Counted from the stretch's first letter, positions 1 to 9,072 are shown. The stretch is 50,319 nucleotides of DNA from Nostoc sp. LPT (GCF_017115165.1 NZ_JABXKF010000033.1:1-50319), one strand, 5' to 3'. The notes: a model not told the origin generated them from the sequence alone. Numbers and translations are program-made.

Positions 1-190
1 TCTTTGATACTCGTGGACGAGTCTTTGATACTCGTGGACGAGTCTTTGATACTCGCGGACGAGTCTTTGATACTCGCGGACGAGTCTTTGATACTTGTGG
101 ACGAGTCTTTGATACTCGCGGACGAGTCTTTGATACTCGTGGACGAGTCTTTGATACTCGCGGACGAGTCTTTGATACTCGTAGTTTTTT
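1..190. repeat. 21-bp tandem repeat array, cut by window edge
   Basis: Eight full copies and one partial copy of a 21-bp unit start at 1, 22, 43, 64, 85, 106, 127, 148 and 169. Units differ mainly at CTCGTGG versus CTCGCGG. Each junction holds the inverted repeat CGAGT-ctttgat-ACTCG, so every unit can form a small hairpin. The last copy (ACGAGT 164-169, ACTCGT 177-182) is followed by a run of seven T, so it looks like an intrinsic terminator reading rightwards. The array begins at or before base 1, so its true length is unknown. The frame is open only because 21 is a multiple of 3; I do not call a gene here. Confidence 0.9.
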
Positions 191-358
191 TAACGAACCG
201 CTAAAGACGCAAAGGACGCGAAGAAGGAGAAGAAATATCTCTATAAATGAAATGAAGTAAAGCAGTGCGTTAGCCTTTGGCGTAACGCACCCTACCAAAA
301 CGTTAAAGGAGTGGAAATTAATAAGGAGTTAAGAATAAATTACTCCTAACTCTTGTAC

Positions 359-378
359 AGACGCGATTAATCGCGTCT
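359..378. repeat. perfect 20-bp palindrome
   Basis: AGACGCGATT followed by its exact reverse complement lies just beyond the stop codon of the minus-strand ThDP enzyme gene. A T-rich stretch follows on the plus side only. Palindromes of this type are common dispersed repeats in Nostoc-like genomes. It may also act as a 3' hairpin for the transcript ending here. Bases 191-358 hold only interspersed-repeat-like sequence and no gene. Confidence 0.6.
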
Positions 379-385
379 CTAATTT

Positions 386-2029
386 TTACAACGCACAAGT
401 CAACTCGCCGGCTTTTTGACTGAAGCGGTGATTCTCCCGATAATCTACGGGACAATCTATCACGGCGGGCACATCTTGAGCGAGGGCTTCTTTCAAAGTG
501 GGAATCAAATCTAAAGCTGATTCAACTCGGTAGCCTTTTAAACCCATACTTTCCGCTAATTTAACAAAATCGGGATTGCTAAAATGCACAAAGGCTGAGT
601 TTCCTTTGCCAAATTGATTTTCTTGCTTCCACTCAATTAATCCATAGCCACCATCATTGAAAATTATCGTGACAAAAGGCGTACCAACACGCAAGGCTGT
701 TTCTAATTCTTGAGAATTCATCATAAAGCCGCCATCGCCTGTTACAGCAACGACTTTGCGCTTGGGATGAACCAGTTTTGCTGCTAAAGCGCCAGGAATA
801 GCAATACCCATAGCCGCGAAGCCGTTGGAAATTATGCAAGTATTGGGACTATGGCAATGATAATGACGGGCCATCCACATTTTATGTGCGCCAACATCAG
901 AGATGACGATATCATCTGGGCCCATCACTTGGCGTAAGTCATAAATTAACTTTTGCGGCTTGATGGGAAATCCGTCATCATGGGCATACTGTTCGTAATC
1001 AGCCCGAATATCTGACCTTAAACTGATGCCAAAGGGATCGGGTTTACCTTGTCGGTCTGCTAATTTTAAGATTTCATAGAGTGAATCTGAAATATCTCCC
1101 ACAACTTCAGCGTTGGGAATATAACTACTATCAATTTCTGCCGGACTTACCCCAATATGCACAATGGGAATTTCACCATTCCGATTCCATTTCTTGGGAG
1201 AAAACTCAATCAAATCATAGCCGATCGCAATTACTAAATCTGTGTTATCAAACCCACAGGTAATGAAATCTCTTTGCTGTAATCCCACTGCCCACAAAGC
1301 TAAGTGATGGGTGTAGGGAATCACGCCTTTACCCATGAAAGTATTGACAACAGGTATATTCATCAGGGTGGCAAATTGCGTGACTGCATCACTTGCATGG
1401 GCGCGAATTGCCCCATTTCCGACTAAAATTAATGGGTTAACTGCTTGGCAAATTGCGGCGGCAGCTGCCCGAATGCTAGCAAAAGATGCATAGGTTTTTT
1501 CGCTATTATCCTTACGCAAAGGTTTGCCTTCTACAGGCATGGCAGCAATATTTTCTGGCAAATCAATGTGAACTGCACCAGGTTTTTCCGATTGTGATCG
1601 CTTAAATGCTTTCCGCACTACTTCTGGTGTAATACTCGGTCGCACAATCTGCTTATTCCACTTGGTAACAGGTGCAAACATTGCCACCAAATCTAAATAT
1701 TGATGGGATTCAATGTGCATTCTATCTGTTCCCACTTGACCAGTAATCGCCACTAAGGGCGCACCATCGAGGTTAGCATCTGCTACCCCAGTCATCAAAT
1801 TGGTTGCCCCAGGGCCAAGAGTAGAAAGACATACTCCGGCTTTTCCGGTTAAGCGTCCGTAGACATCAGCCATGAATGCTGCACCCTGTTCATGACGAGT
1901 CGTAATAAATTTAATCGAAGAATGTTTTAACGCTTCCAAAACGTGAAGGTTTTCTTCACCAGGAAGTCCAAAAATGTATTGCACTCCTTCATTTTCTAGG
2001 CACTGCACCAATAACTCTGCTGTATTCAT
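386..2029 (-). CDS. ThDP-dependent decarboxylase, probable 2-oxoglutarate decarboxylase (acetolactate synthase-like)
   Basis: This is a 547-residue ThDP enzyme of the acetolactate synthase/pyruvate decarboxylase superfamily. The N-terminal ThDP pyrimidine domain carries the catalytic Glu in RHEQGAAFMA (E47). A central domain follows, and the C-terminal pyrophosphate domain has the GDGGFMMNSQELE motif that binds Mg-ThDP. By sequence alone it would be annotated acetolactate synthase large subunit. The neighbour just upstream on the same strand is a succinate-semialdehyde dehydrogenase. That pair is known in Synechococcus 7002 as 2-oxoglutarate decarboxylase plus SSADH, which together convert 2-oxoglutarate to succinate and replace 2-oxoglutarate dehydrogenase. 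No regulatory small subunit (IlvH type) lies nearby, which also argues against a biosynthetic acetolactate synthase. The start ATG has an AGGA motif upstream. The specific substrate is inference. Confidence 0.8.
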   Translation of the reverse strand: MNTAELLVQCLENEGVQYIFGLPGEENLHVLEALKHSSIKFITTRHEQGAAFMADVYGRLTGKAGVCLSTLGPGATNLMTGVADANLDGAPLVAITGQVGTDRMHIESHQYLDLVAMFAPVTKWNKQIVRPSITPEVVRKAFKRSQSEKPGAVHIDLPENIAAMPVEGKPLRKDNSEKTYASFASIRAAAAAICQAVNPLILVGNGAIRAHASDAVTQFATLMNIPVVNTFMGKGVIPYTHHLALWAVGLQQRDFITCGFDNTDLVIAIGYDLIEFSPKKWNRNGEIPIVHIGVSPAEIDSSYIPNAEVVGDISDSLYEILKLADRQGKPDPFGISLRSDIRADYEQYAHDDGFPIKPQKLIYDLRQVMGPDDIVISDVGAHKMWMARHYHCHSPNTCIISNGFAAMGIAIPGALAAKLVHPKRKVVAVTGDGGFMMNSQELETALRVGTPFVTIIFNDGGYGLIEWKQENQFGKGNSAFVHFSNPDFVKLAESMGLKGYRVESALDLIPTLKEALAQDVPAVIDCPVDYRENHRFSQKAGELTCAL

Positions 2030-2049
2030 TTTATTTCCTAACTAGCAAC

Positions 2050-2255
2050 GAATAAGACTGGGGACTGGGTACTGGGGACTGGGGAATGGGGAATGGGGAC
2101 TGGGGAATGAGGACTAGGGACTGGAGACTGAAAACTAGGGACTGGGAAATGGGGAATGTGAAAAATCCTTCCTAATACCTAATCGCTAATTCTTAATATC
2201 TAATCCCAATACCCAGTTCCCAATACCCAATACCCAGTCCCCAATACCCAATCCC
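2050..2255. repeat. heptameric STRR with inverted arms between two genes
   Basis: The gap between the SSADH gene and the ThDP enzyme gene is filled with 7-bp short tandem repeats. The left arm has GGGGACT/GGGGAAT/GGGTACT units. The right arm (about 2205-2252) has the complementary AATACCC/AGTCCCC/CAATCCC units. The arms face each other and could pair in an RNA spanning both genes. Confidence 0.8.
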
Positions 2256-2257
2256 TA

Positions 2258-3625
2258 TCACTTCACCCATACGGTTTTAACATTGACAAACTCATGTATA
2301 CCTTGGATACTCAATTCTCTGCCATATCCAGAACGCTTGATGCCACCAAAGGGCAACCGAGGATCGGATTTGACCATACTGTTAATAAACACGGCACCTG
2401 CTTCAATTTCTTCAACCAAGCGATCGCTCTCTTGGTTATTGGTTGTCCAAGCACTTGCACCTAAACCAAAGGGTGAGTTATTGGCGAGTTTAATGGCAGC
2501 ATCGATATCTGGAACCCGAAATAACAAGGCTACCGGGCCAAAGAATTCTTCTTTGGCAATTGGTGTGTCGGTGGGGATATCTATGATAATCGTTGGCGGA
2601 TAAAAGTTTCCAGGACGATCTGATAAAGGATGTCCACCGATGATGACTTTACCACCGCTGCTAATAGCACCTTGCACTTGTTGATCTAAATCCTGGAGAA
2701 TACCAGGAGTTGCCAGTGGCCCTAAATCGGTATCTGGTTGCATAGGATCGCCTACTTTCAGCGCCTCAAATTTTTCTAAAAGCAATTTTTCAAATTTGTC
2801 TGCGATCGCTTCTGCGACAATAAAACGTTTTGCTGCAATACATGATTGCCCGTTATTTAACATCCGCGCTGTAGTAGCTGTGACAACTGCTGTCTCTAAG
2901 TCAGCACTTTCTAACACAATAAATGGGTCACTTCCTCCTAATTCCAAAACTGTTTTTTTAATTTGTTTGCCGGCGGCGACAGCGAGGGATGCACCTGCTG
3001 GTTCGCTTCCTGTCAAGGTAGCAGCTTTTACGCGGTCATCAGCCATTAAATCGGCAACTTTGGCAGCGCCTATTAATAGAGTTTGAAACGCACCTTCAGG
3101 AAAACCTGCCCGTCGGATAATATCTTCAATTGCCAAGGCGCATTGGGGCACGTTGGAAGCGTGTTTGAGTAAACCGACATTCCCCGCCATCAGGGCTGGT
3201 GCGGCAAAGCGAAAAACTTGCCAAAAAGGGAAATTCCACGGCATCACCGCGAGAATCGCACCCATTGGTTGATAACGTACAAAACTCTGGTTGGCATCAG
3301 TTTTTATACTGACATCAGCTAGAAAACCAGGAGCGTGTTCGGCATAGTAGCGACAGACTACGGCACATTTTTCGACTTCCGCGATCGCAGCTTTAAATGG
3401 CTTACCCATTTCTAGAGTCATTAACTTAGCAAATTCTGCTTTATCTTGCTCTAAAATATCAGCAGCCTTTTGCAGCCAGTGCGATCGTTCCGAGAAACTA
3501 GTCTGACGATATTGTTCAAAAGTCCGATTGGCTAAATCGAGTTTAGCGACAATCTCTTCATCATTGAGCGCCTCAAAGGTTTTGAGCGTCTCCCCAGTGG
3601 CGGGATTAATGGTGGCGATCGCCAT
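2258..3625 (-). CDS. gabD: succinate-semialdehyde dehydrogenase (NAD(P)+)
   Basis: This 455-residue aldehyde dehydrogenase has the usual length for short cyanobacterial SSADHs. Visible motifs in order are MPWNFPFWQVFRFAAPAL (substrate and nucleotide region), TGSEPAGASLAVAAGK (Rossmann), the general-base motif ELGGSDPFIV, the catalytic Cys in NNGQSCIAAKRF, and EEFFGPV near the C-terminus. It oxidises succinate semialdehyde to succinate in the cytoplasm. The start ATG has a strong GGGAGG site about six bases upstream. Gene order SSADH then ThDP enzyme on the same strand supports a two-step 2-oxoglutarate to succinate shunt, although the 230-bp repeat-filled gap leaves open whether they are co-transcribed. 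Confidence 0.88.
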   Translation of the reverse strand: MAIATINPATGETLKTFEALNDEEIVAKLDLANRTFEQYRQTSFSERSHWLQKAADILEQDKAEFAKLMTLEMGKPFKAAIAEVEKCAVVCRYYAEHAPGFLADVSIKTDANQSFVRYQPMGAILAVMPWNFPFWQVFRFAAPALMAGNVGLLKHASNVPQCALAIEDIIRRAGFPEGAFQTLLIGAAKVADLMADDRVKAATLTGSEPAGASLAVAAGKQIKKTVLELGGSDPFIVLESADLETAVVTATTARMLNNGQSCIAAKRFIVAEAIADKFEKLLLEKFEALKVGDPMQPDTDLGPLATPGILQDLDQQVQGAISSGGKVIIGGHPLSDRPGNFYPPTIIIDIPTDTPIAKEEFFGPVALLFRVPDIDAAIKLANNSPFGLGASAWTTNNQESDRLVEEIEAGAVFINSMVKSDPRLPFGGIKRSGYGRELSIQGIHEFVNVKTVWVK

Positions 3626-3884
3626 TACCTGACCTCCCGTTAAAAAATAGCTTCGGTAGGCTTCCTAGTGTTACACAGATCAATTCTGGAAGCTACCACC
3701 CAAATTCTAGTCTTTTAACCCAGAATTGGTTGTTGAATATTACAATTTTGCAATTATTTTTGAAATAAAATATACCAATCAATAAGTATTAATAGTGATA
3801 AATTAAATGCAAGTAGAGTTGCTAGAATTCAGACAATTGCAGCATTTCAATTCTCAACCATGCAAGCTATAGAGGAATTAAGCT

Positions 3885-4508
3885 ATGACTCAAGCTTTAC
3901 GCAAACTAGTGACATTCGATGAATTCGTTGCTAAATATCCAGATAATACAGGCAAACGTTACGAACTATATGATGGACTAGTAGTCGAAATGCCCCAACC
4001 AACAGGCGACCATGAAGAGATTGTTGTATTTTTATCTACAAAAATCACTTTAGAATATAGTCGCCTCAGTCTGCCGTATGGTATACCAAAAACAGTATTA
4101 GTAAAACCACTTGAAAACGAATCAGCTTACTCACCAGATGTCCTGATACTAAATCTTCCTAATTTAGTTGATGAACCTCTGTGGAAAAAAGAATCAACTG
4201 TTACTCAAGCAGCATCAATCCCTTTAGTAATTGAGGTGGTAAGTACAAACTGGCGTGATGATTATCTGAAAAAATACGCTGACTATGAAGAAATGGGAAT
4301 TCCTGAATACTGGATTATTGATTATGCTGCATTGGGCGGTAGAGAATTTATTGGCAAGCCCAAACAACCTACTCTTTTGGTTTGCTGTTTAGAAGAAGGT
4401 GAGTATCGCATTAGTAAGTTTCGAGGAGATGACCGTATCCAGTCGCCAACATTTCCAGAGTTTAATTTAACCGCAGAGCAAATTTTTTGCGCTGGCATAG
4501 TCAGCTAA
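3885..4508 (+). CDS. Uma2 family endonuclease-like protein (DUF820)
   Basis: A 207-residue protein of the Uma2/DUF820 family, a PD-(D/E)XK nuclease fold that is greatly expanded in cyanobacteria. The N-terminus TFDEFVAKYPDNTGKRYELYDG is the family signature. The putative catalytic residues are the Asp of AYSPDVLIL, the Glu of PLVIEVVS, and the downstream YLKKYADYEEMGIPEYWIID segment. A GAGG site precedes the ATG. The family has no firmly established cellular role; many copies sit alone, as this one does. A 5-bp stem with a T run near 4577-4605 could end the transcript. Confidence 0.85.
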   Translation: MTQALRKLVTFDEFVAKYPDNTGKRYELYDGLVVEMPQPTGDHEEIVVFLSTKITLEYSRLSLPYGIPKTVLVKPLENESAYSPDVLILNLPNLVDEPLWKKESTVTQAASIPLVIEVVSTNWRDDYLKKYADYEEMGIPEYWIIDYAALGGREFIGKPKQPTLLVCCLEEGEYRISKFRGDDRIQSPTFPEFNLTAEQIFCAGIVS

Positions 4509-4666
4509 ATTTAGCATCAAGCTATTCAACCTTTCGTAAGAGAGAGGCTGTCACAGCTATGCATAACAGATTTATCTAACCAGGATAGTTAGGTATTTTT
4601 TATTTGGAAGCCTCTAAGGTAATTCATAATTAGTGATTTTTTCCTATTCCCCATTATGCCCAATCC

Positions 4667-6337
4667 CTAAAGATTAATGATTGGAGCAACAATTGTTGGT
4701 ACTGGCTGCAATTTTGTCTGATAAACCTTAACTAATCGCTCAATACCTTTGAAACGATAATCTCCCATTTCTTGGAAGTCTGAGGGTTGTGAAAGCATTG
4801 TATGGGTGGCTTCACTAATCACGCATTCACTAGGGGGACAAACTGCTTCCATGCGAGCAGCAAGATTAATCGTCGCGCCTAATGCCGTATAATCTACCCT
4901 TTGGGAACTACCGACATCTCCCACCACCGCCTTACCGCTATTAATTGCAATACGTAATTGCAGGGGTTCGTGCCAAAAACCATTGGCATTAAGATGTTCG
5001 AGACGAGTGAGCATTCCCTTGGCAGCAGTAACAGCGCGATCGGCATGATCTGCTTGCGGTTCTGGAGCGCCAAAAAATGCCATAATACAATCGCCAATAT
5101 ACTTATCTAAAGTGCCGCCGCAACCAAACACTTCTTTTAGCATTTCTTCAAATAAATTATTTAATAGTTGAGCGATCGCAGTTGGTGTTAACCTTTCAGA
5201 AATTGCGGTAAAGCCAACTAAATCAGCAAACAAAATACTGATTTCGCTTTCGGCGGGAGCTAAACGACCACCCGGTAATCCGCCTACAGAGATCAACTGC
5301 TGTACAACTGCTGGAGAATGATAACGTTCTAGTCGGTGACGAATCATCTCTTCAGTTTTGAGTTTCTCTACTAACAGCCAACGCTGCACACTAGAAGCTA
5401 CAAGGTTTGCTAAAGCTGAAAAAAAGCTTAATTCTTCTTCACCTTCATTTGCCCAATGGTAAGAAGAAAAATTGGCATCGGCATACAGTACGCCCACAAC
5501 TTTAGTTTCATCCCATAAAGGCACTGCCATCGCGCTACGAATGCCTTTGACTAAAATACTCTGTTCGCTAGCAAACCGTTCATCCTGCTGAGTATCACCA
5601 GTTTGAATGGCGACTTTTTCCTCAAATACCTTTTGACAGATACTACGACTAATCCAACTACCATCAGAAGGGAGATGTTTCTGTTGGGAAATATTTCTAG
5701 TAGCAGCATTCATTAATTCCAACTGGCCGCGACCATTGACATCAATTAATAATGCCAAGCGATCAATACTATCAAGGTAACGAAAAACTACTTGCTGCAC
5801 CTGAGAAAAAATCTCTTCTATAGACGCGGCTGCACAGAGATTTTTTGCTATGTCCACTAAGTCTTTGAGACGGGCAATGGTTTTGTCCTTATTAGAGTTG
5901 TCGCCATCTTTACTATCAGGTGCAATCCATTGCTGTTGTAAGTGTTCGACATTGTGAAGGATTGTTCTTTGCTCATTGATGTCCGAAATTCCGGGATACT
6001 CAGGTGTCGGTTGAGAAACAGGGTTTGTGAGCAACACTACCAGACTGACATTACCTAGCCAAATGATATCGCCGTGATGTAACTCTTGGGGATAATTAAC
6101 AAGATATTTATTGACTTGCGTCCCGTTTTTGCTGCCCAGATCCTCAATAGTCCACACACCGTCAGCCGTTTTTACTAAGCGAGCATGGTTGCGGGATACT
6201 CCACCAAAAGGTAAGTACAAGTTACATTCCGGCAAACGACCAATCGTAAATACATCTTGGTCAACTGCGATCGTTGTCTCAGTATCTCCTTCTTGTAGGC
6301 GTAGCGTGAGTTCAGTCATGAGTGTGATACGATCCAT
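4667..6337 (-). CDS. class III adenylate cyclase with FHA and GAF domains
   Basis: A 556-residue cytoplasmic signalling protein. Residues about 22-95 are an FHA domain (TIGRLPECNLYLP, GVSRNHARL, LGSKNGT) that would bind phosphothreonine. Residues about 168-318 are a GAF domain. Residues about 365-545 are a class III cyclase catalytic domain. All catalytic positions are present: metal-binding D372 (FADLVGF) and D416 (YIGD), adenine-recognising K412 (TLDKYIGD) and T484 (DYTALG), and N491 and R495 (NLAARME). The Lys/Thr pair predicts ATP over GTP and class IIIb type. The protein should make cAMP in response to a phosphopeptide partner and a GAF ligand, neither of which is known. A second in-frame ATG seven codons in is an alternative start; neither has a clear ribosome site. 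Confidence 0.9.
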   Translation of the reverse strand: MDRITLMTELTLRLQEGDTETTIAVDQDVFTIGRLPECNLYLPFGGVSRNHARLVKTADGVWTIEDLGSKNGTQVNKYLVNYPQELHHGDIIWLGNVSLVVLLTNPVSQPTPEYPGISDINEQRTILHNVEHLQQQWIAPDSKDGDNSNKDKTIARLKDLVDIAKNLCAAASIEEIFSQVQQVVFRYLDSIDRLALLIDVNGRGQLELMNAATRNISQQKHLPSDGSWISRSICQKVFEEKVAIQTGDTQQDERFASEQSILVKGIRSAMAVPLWDETKVVGVLYADANFSSYHWANEGEEELSFFSALANLVASSVQRWLLVEKLKTEEMIRHRLERYHSPAVVQQLISVGGLPGGRLAPAESEISILFADLVGFTAISERLTPTAIAQLLNNLFEEMLKEVFGCGGTLDKYIGDCIMAFFGAPEPQADHADRAVTAAKGMLTRLEHLNANGFWHEPLQLRIAINSGKAVVGDVGSSQRVDYTALGATINLAARMEAVCPPSECVISEATHTMLSQPSDFQEMGDYRFKGIERLVKVYQTKLQPVPTIVAPIINL

Positions 6338-6368
6338 CGAAGCTAGAGGTCAAGCAACTTTAAGGTAA

Positions 6369-6882
6369 GTTATACCCTACAGGTTAACCTTCACCTTTTC
6401 TTTATGACACTGCTAACTGCATTCCGACAACTGTATTTCAGTAGTGCTGAGTGCTGAGTGCTGAGTGCTGAGTGCTGAGTATAACCCCATAGTTAAAACT
6501 AGGCGAACGCCAACGCCAGGGGCGAACAGAACTTTGCTCTTAAGCTGTTACGCATTTAATTTGTATATTTAATTGTGAGAGTTGTCATTGGTCATTGGTC
6601 ATTAGTCATTTGTATTTCAAAGGACAGATGACCAATTGACTTAGGGACTTCCAAGAAATAAATTATCCAATTTCACGCCCATCAAAACGACTTTCTCTCC
6701 CCCTGCCCCCTGCCCTAAAAGCGATGGGATATTTTTTTATTTGGAAGTCCCTTAGAACGGTCTGAATGCAAAAATGTACAAACTAGACGCGCATCAGCTT
6801 AGGGGCGCAACTACCCTATATGCTGAGTGCAATTAATTTTACTTTTATACTCTAAATCGAGTTACTTGCTTGCCGAGGCACT
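6369..6882. other. gene-free region with heptamer repeats and a MITE-like element
   Basis: No convincing gene is seen. It holds a GTGCTGA heptamer run (about 6442-6480), a palindromic interspersed repeat rich in GCGAACGCC (about 6503-6531), a GTCATTG heptamer run (about 6586-6612) and the MITE-like element listed separately. The promoter of the cyclase gene must lie at its left edge. Confidence 0.6.
6643..6752. mobile_element. MITE-like element with 12-bp terminal inverted repeats
   Basis: AGGGACTTCCAA (6643-6654) and its exact reverse complement TTGGAAGTCCCT (6741-6752) bound a 110-bp segment with no coding capacity. Both ends continue inwards with an AAATAAA-like stretch. No target duplication is obvious. 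A related end (TTTGGAAGCCTCTAAGG) occurs alone at about 4602-4618. It is probably a non-autonomous derivative of an IS with these ends, but the parent is not in the window. Confidence 0.55.
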
Positions 6883-6883
6883 G

Positions 6884-8185
6884 TTAACGATCGCCAGGTT
6901 TATCGCCATTGGTGGCAGGCGCTGCTTTACGTTTAGCCGATGTCTGTGGTAACGGTTTAGCAGTTCGAGCCGGGCGTTTCTCACTTCTGGGCTTGGCTCT
7001 GTGTTGCTTTCCATTTGGGATTGGTTCGGGGTTGCTATCAGGGTTGGGCGCAAAACCAGCAACCACTTCCTTCGGTAAGCGCTGCTCAATCAGTTTTTCG
7101 ATATCTGTCAATAGATGCTGTTCATCGATGCACACTAGCGATATAGCTTCACCTGATGCGCCAGCGCGACCGGTGCGACCAATACGATGAACATAATCTT
7201 CTGGTACATTGGGCAAATCAAAGTTAACAACATGGAGCAGTTCGCTAATGTCAAGACCCCTAGCAGCAATATCTGTCGCCACCAGTACTTGTAAGCTGCC
7301 ATTTTTGAACTTTGCTAGAGCGTTGGTACGCACCGGCTGGCTCTTATTACCGTGGATTGCCAATGCTTGAATGCGGTCTTCGCCCAACTGCTTCACCAAA
7401 CGGTCAGCGCCATACTTAGTGCGAGTGAACACTAGCACTTGATACCAATTATCTCGTCGAATCAAATGAGCAAGTAATTGGCGTTTCTTGTCACGGTCTA
7501 CCTGGTAAACTTTCTGTGCGATCGTGTCGGCAGTAACGTTGCGGCGTGCTACCTCAATCATCGTCGGGTGATTGAGTAGTCCGGCGGCCAGGGCCTTAAT
7601 TTTGTCTGAGAAAGTAGCGAAGAATAGCAAATTCTGTCGCTGTTTGGGCAAGAGTGAGAGGATACGGCGGATATCATTAATAAAACCCATGTCCAGCATC
7701 CGATCGGCTTCATCCAGTACCAAAACCTCAATTTGCGATAGGTTCAGCGTACCCTGCTGTATGTGGTCTAGCAGTCGTCCTGGAGTAGCGACCAAAATAT
7801 CCACTCGACCCCTCAAACGCTGTTTTTGCAGATTAATACTGACTCCGCCAAACATCACCATCGAGTTGAGATTTAAGTACTTGCCATACTCGCGCACGCT
7901 TTCTTCTACTTGTGCAGCGAGTTCGCGAGTCGGAGTGAGAATCAGCGCCCGGATCGGCGGGTATCCATTAGGCGTACCTTTGCTTTTGTTAGACGACAAT
8001 CGATGCAACAGCGGCAGTGTAAAACTAGCGGTCTTTCCAGTGCCAGTTTGTGCCCCAGCTAATAAATCTCTACCCGATAAGACAGCAGGAATCGCCTGCA
8101 TCTGAATTGGCGTGGGTTCCGTGTATCCTCGTTCGGTAACAGCACGAAGAATTTCATTGGACAAGCCGAGATCGGAAAAGGACAT
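6884..8185 (-). CDS. DEAD-box ATP-dependent RNA helicase, RhlE-like
   Basis: A 433-residue DEAD-box helicase. Motifs in order: Q motif ([14 protein letters not shown]), I AQTGTGKT, Ia PTRELAAQ, Ib [34 protein letters not shown], and [12 protein letters not shown]. Motif III, normally SAT, reads FAT here ([10 protein letters not shown]). After about residue 385 comes a Lys/Arg/Pro-rich basic tail of some 50 residues that would contact RNA. I chose the ATG at 8185 because GGAG lies six bases upstream and MSFSDLGLS is the usual family N-terminus; a longer frame from 8218 adds 11 unlikely residues. Role: remodelling of structured RNA, often cold- or redox-linked in cyanobacteria (family knowledge). 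Confidence 0.9.
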   Translation of the reverse strand: MSFSDLGLSNEILRAVTERGYTEPTPIQMQAIPAVLSGRDLLAGAQTGTGKTASFTLPLLHRLSSNKSKGTPNGYPPIRALILTPTRELAAQVEESVREYGKYLNLNSMVMFGGVSINLQKQRLRGRVDILVATPGRLLDHIQQGTLNLSQIEVLVLDEADRMLDMGFINDIRRILSLLPKQRQNLLFFATFSDKIKALAAGLLNHPTMIEVARRNVTADTIAQKVYQVDRDKKRQLLAHLIRRDNWYQVLVFTRTKYGADRLVKQLGEDRIQALAIHGNKSQPVRTNALAKFKNGSLQVLVATDIAARGLDISELLHVVNFDLPNVPEDYVHRIGRTGRAGASGEAISLVCIDEQHLLTDIEKLIEQRLPKEVVAGFAPNPDSNPEPIPNGKQHRAKPRSEKRPARTAKPLPQTSAKRKAAPATNGDKPGDR

Positions 8186-8421
8186 AAGACTCCAAAAATA
8201 ACATCGGCCTGTCGCCAATGATGGCGTCAGTCTTAGGCGGACGGATAAAAATCATGGAAAAGCTGGATGGGCAGTAGCGCAAAGACTGAGAGCGAGTGCC
8301 GCAGTCCCTCATTCTAACAGATTGCCGTCTATTGTGTTGTTAAAGTTGCTCTGATTCAGTGTTGTGTTAAATTGGCATTACCTGCTTGTAAAGCAAAGTA
8401 TTGAACAAATGGGAGAAATTC

Positions 8422-8913
8422 ATTATCGCAATCCAAAAGCAACTGATTAATTCACAAATCAAATCACCTAGCGTCTTCTTGATTGACCATGAGAATAACA
8501 ATCGTGGTCTGATCGACACCAATGAGGCGTTACAGCTAGCCGAAAGCTTAGAGCTTGACTTAGTTGTAGTCTCCCAAGGTAAAGACGCTCCAATCGCCAA
8601 GATTCTCAATTATGGCAAGCTTCAATATCAAAAGAAAAAACGTCAGAGCCAAAGTGCTAGACCCACGGTAAAAGAAGTTCGATTCGGTCTAAACGTGGGT
8701 GTGGCTGATTACAATTTACGTATTGAACAAGCAGGTGAGTGGTTAAGTAAAGGCGATTCTGTCAAGTTTGCCATTCGTTTACGAGGCCGAGAACATCAAT
8801 ATCGTGACAAAGCGGGAGAACTGCTAGACCGAATTGCAAACGATCTCAGTCAAGTAGGTAAAATCCAGTCGCTGGATAAACGCGCCCTAGTTGTTCAAGT
8901 CATTCCTGCCTAG
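8422..8913 (+). CDS. infC: translation initiation factor IF-3 (short paralogue), probable ATT start
   Basis: The protein has both IF-3 domains: an N-terminal domain (INSQIKSPSVFLIDHENN, GLIDTNEALQLAE) and, after the basic linker KLQYQKKKRQ, a C-terminal domain (VKEVRFGLNVGVADYNLRIEQA, RLRGREHQYRDKAGELLDRI). It binds the 30S subunit and controls start-codon choice. No ATG is in frame near the 5' end. GGGAG at 8411-8415 sits six bases before an in-frame ATT at 8422, exactly the arrangement of E. coli infC, which uses AUU for autoregulation. This gives 163 residues. A TTG at 8401 is in frame (170 residues) but has no ribosome site. The divergence of its N-terminus from standard cyanobacterial IF-3 suggests it is a second, paralogous IF-3. 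Confidence 0.85.
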   Translation: MIAIQKQLINSQIKSPSVFLIDHENNNRGLIDTNEALQLAESLELDLVVVSQGKDAPIAKILNYGKLQYQKKKRQSQSARPTVKEVRFGLNVGVADYNLRIEQAGEWLSKGDSVKFAIRLRGREHQYRDKAGELLDRIANDLSQVGKIQSLDKRALVVQVIPA

Positions 8914-9072
8914 TATCTGGCGATCGCTAGAGGATGTATTTGTGGCAGCTTGTAAGGAACGAAAAAAGCCGGAAATAGTACTGTAGCTTCTATGGAAAAA
9001 ACAGTCAACTGTTACTCAAGGTGAATTTGACTTTCCGACCAAATCAAGCGCCACGCGCCGGGATATAACCAA

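Noticed and set aside
4..204. Open frame of 66 codons with ILVDESL/ILADESL heptads
   Set aside because: It is only the translation of the 21-bp tandem array and ends where the array ends; no ribosome site or unique sequence.
386..2029. Catabolic acetolactate synthase (AlsS) for acetoin synthesis
   Set aside because: No AlsD-like decarboxylase nearby and the adjacent SSADH favours the 2-oxoglutarate shunt; not fully excluded.
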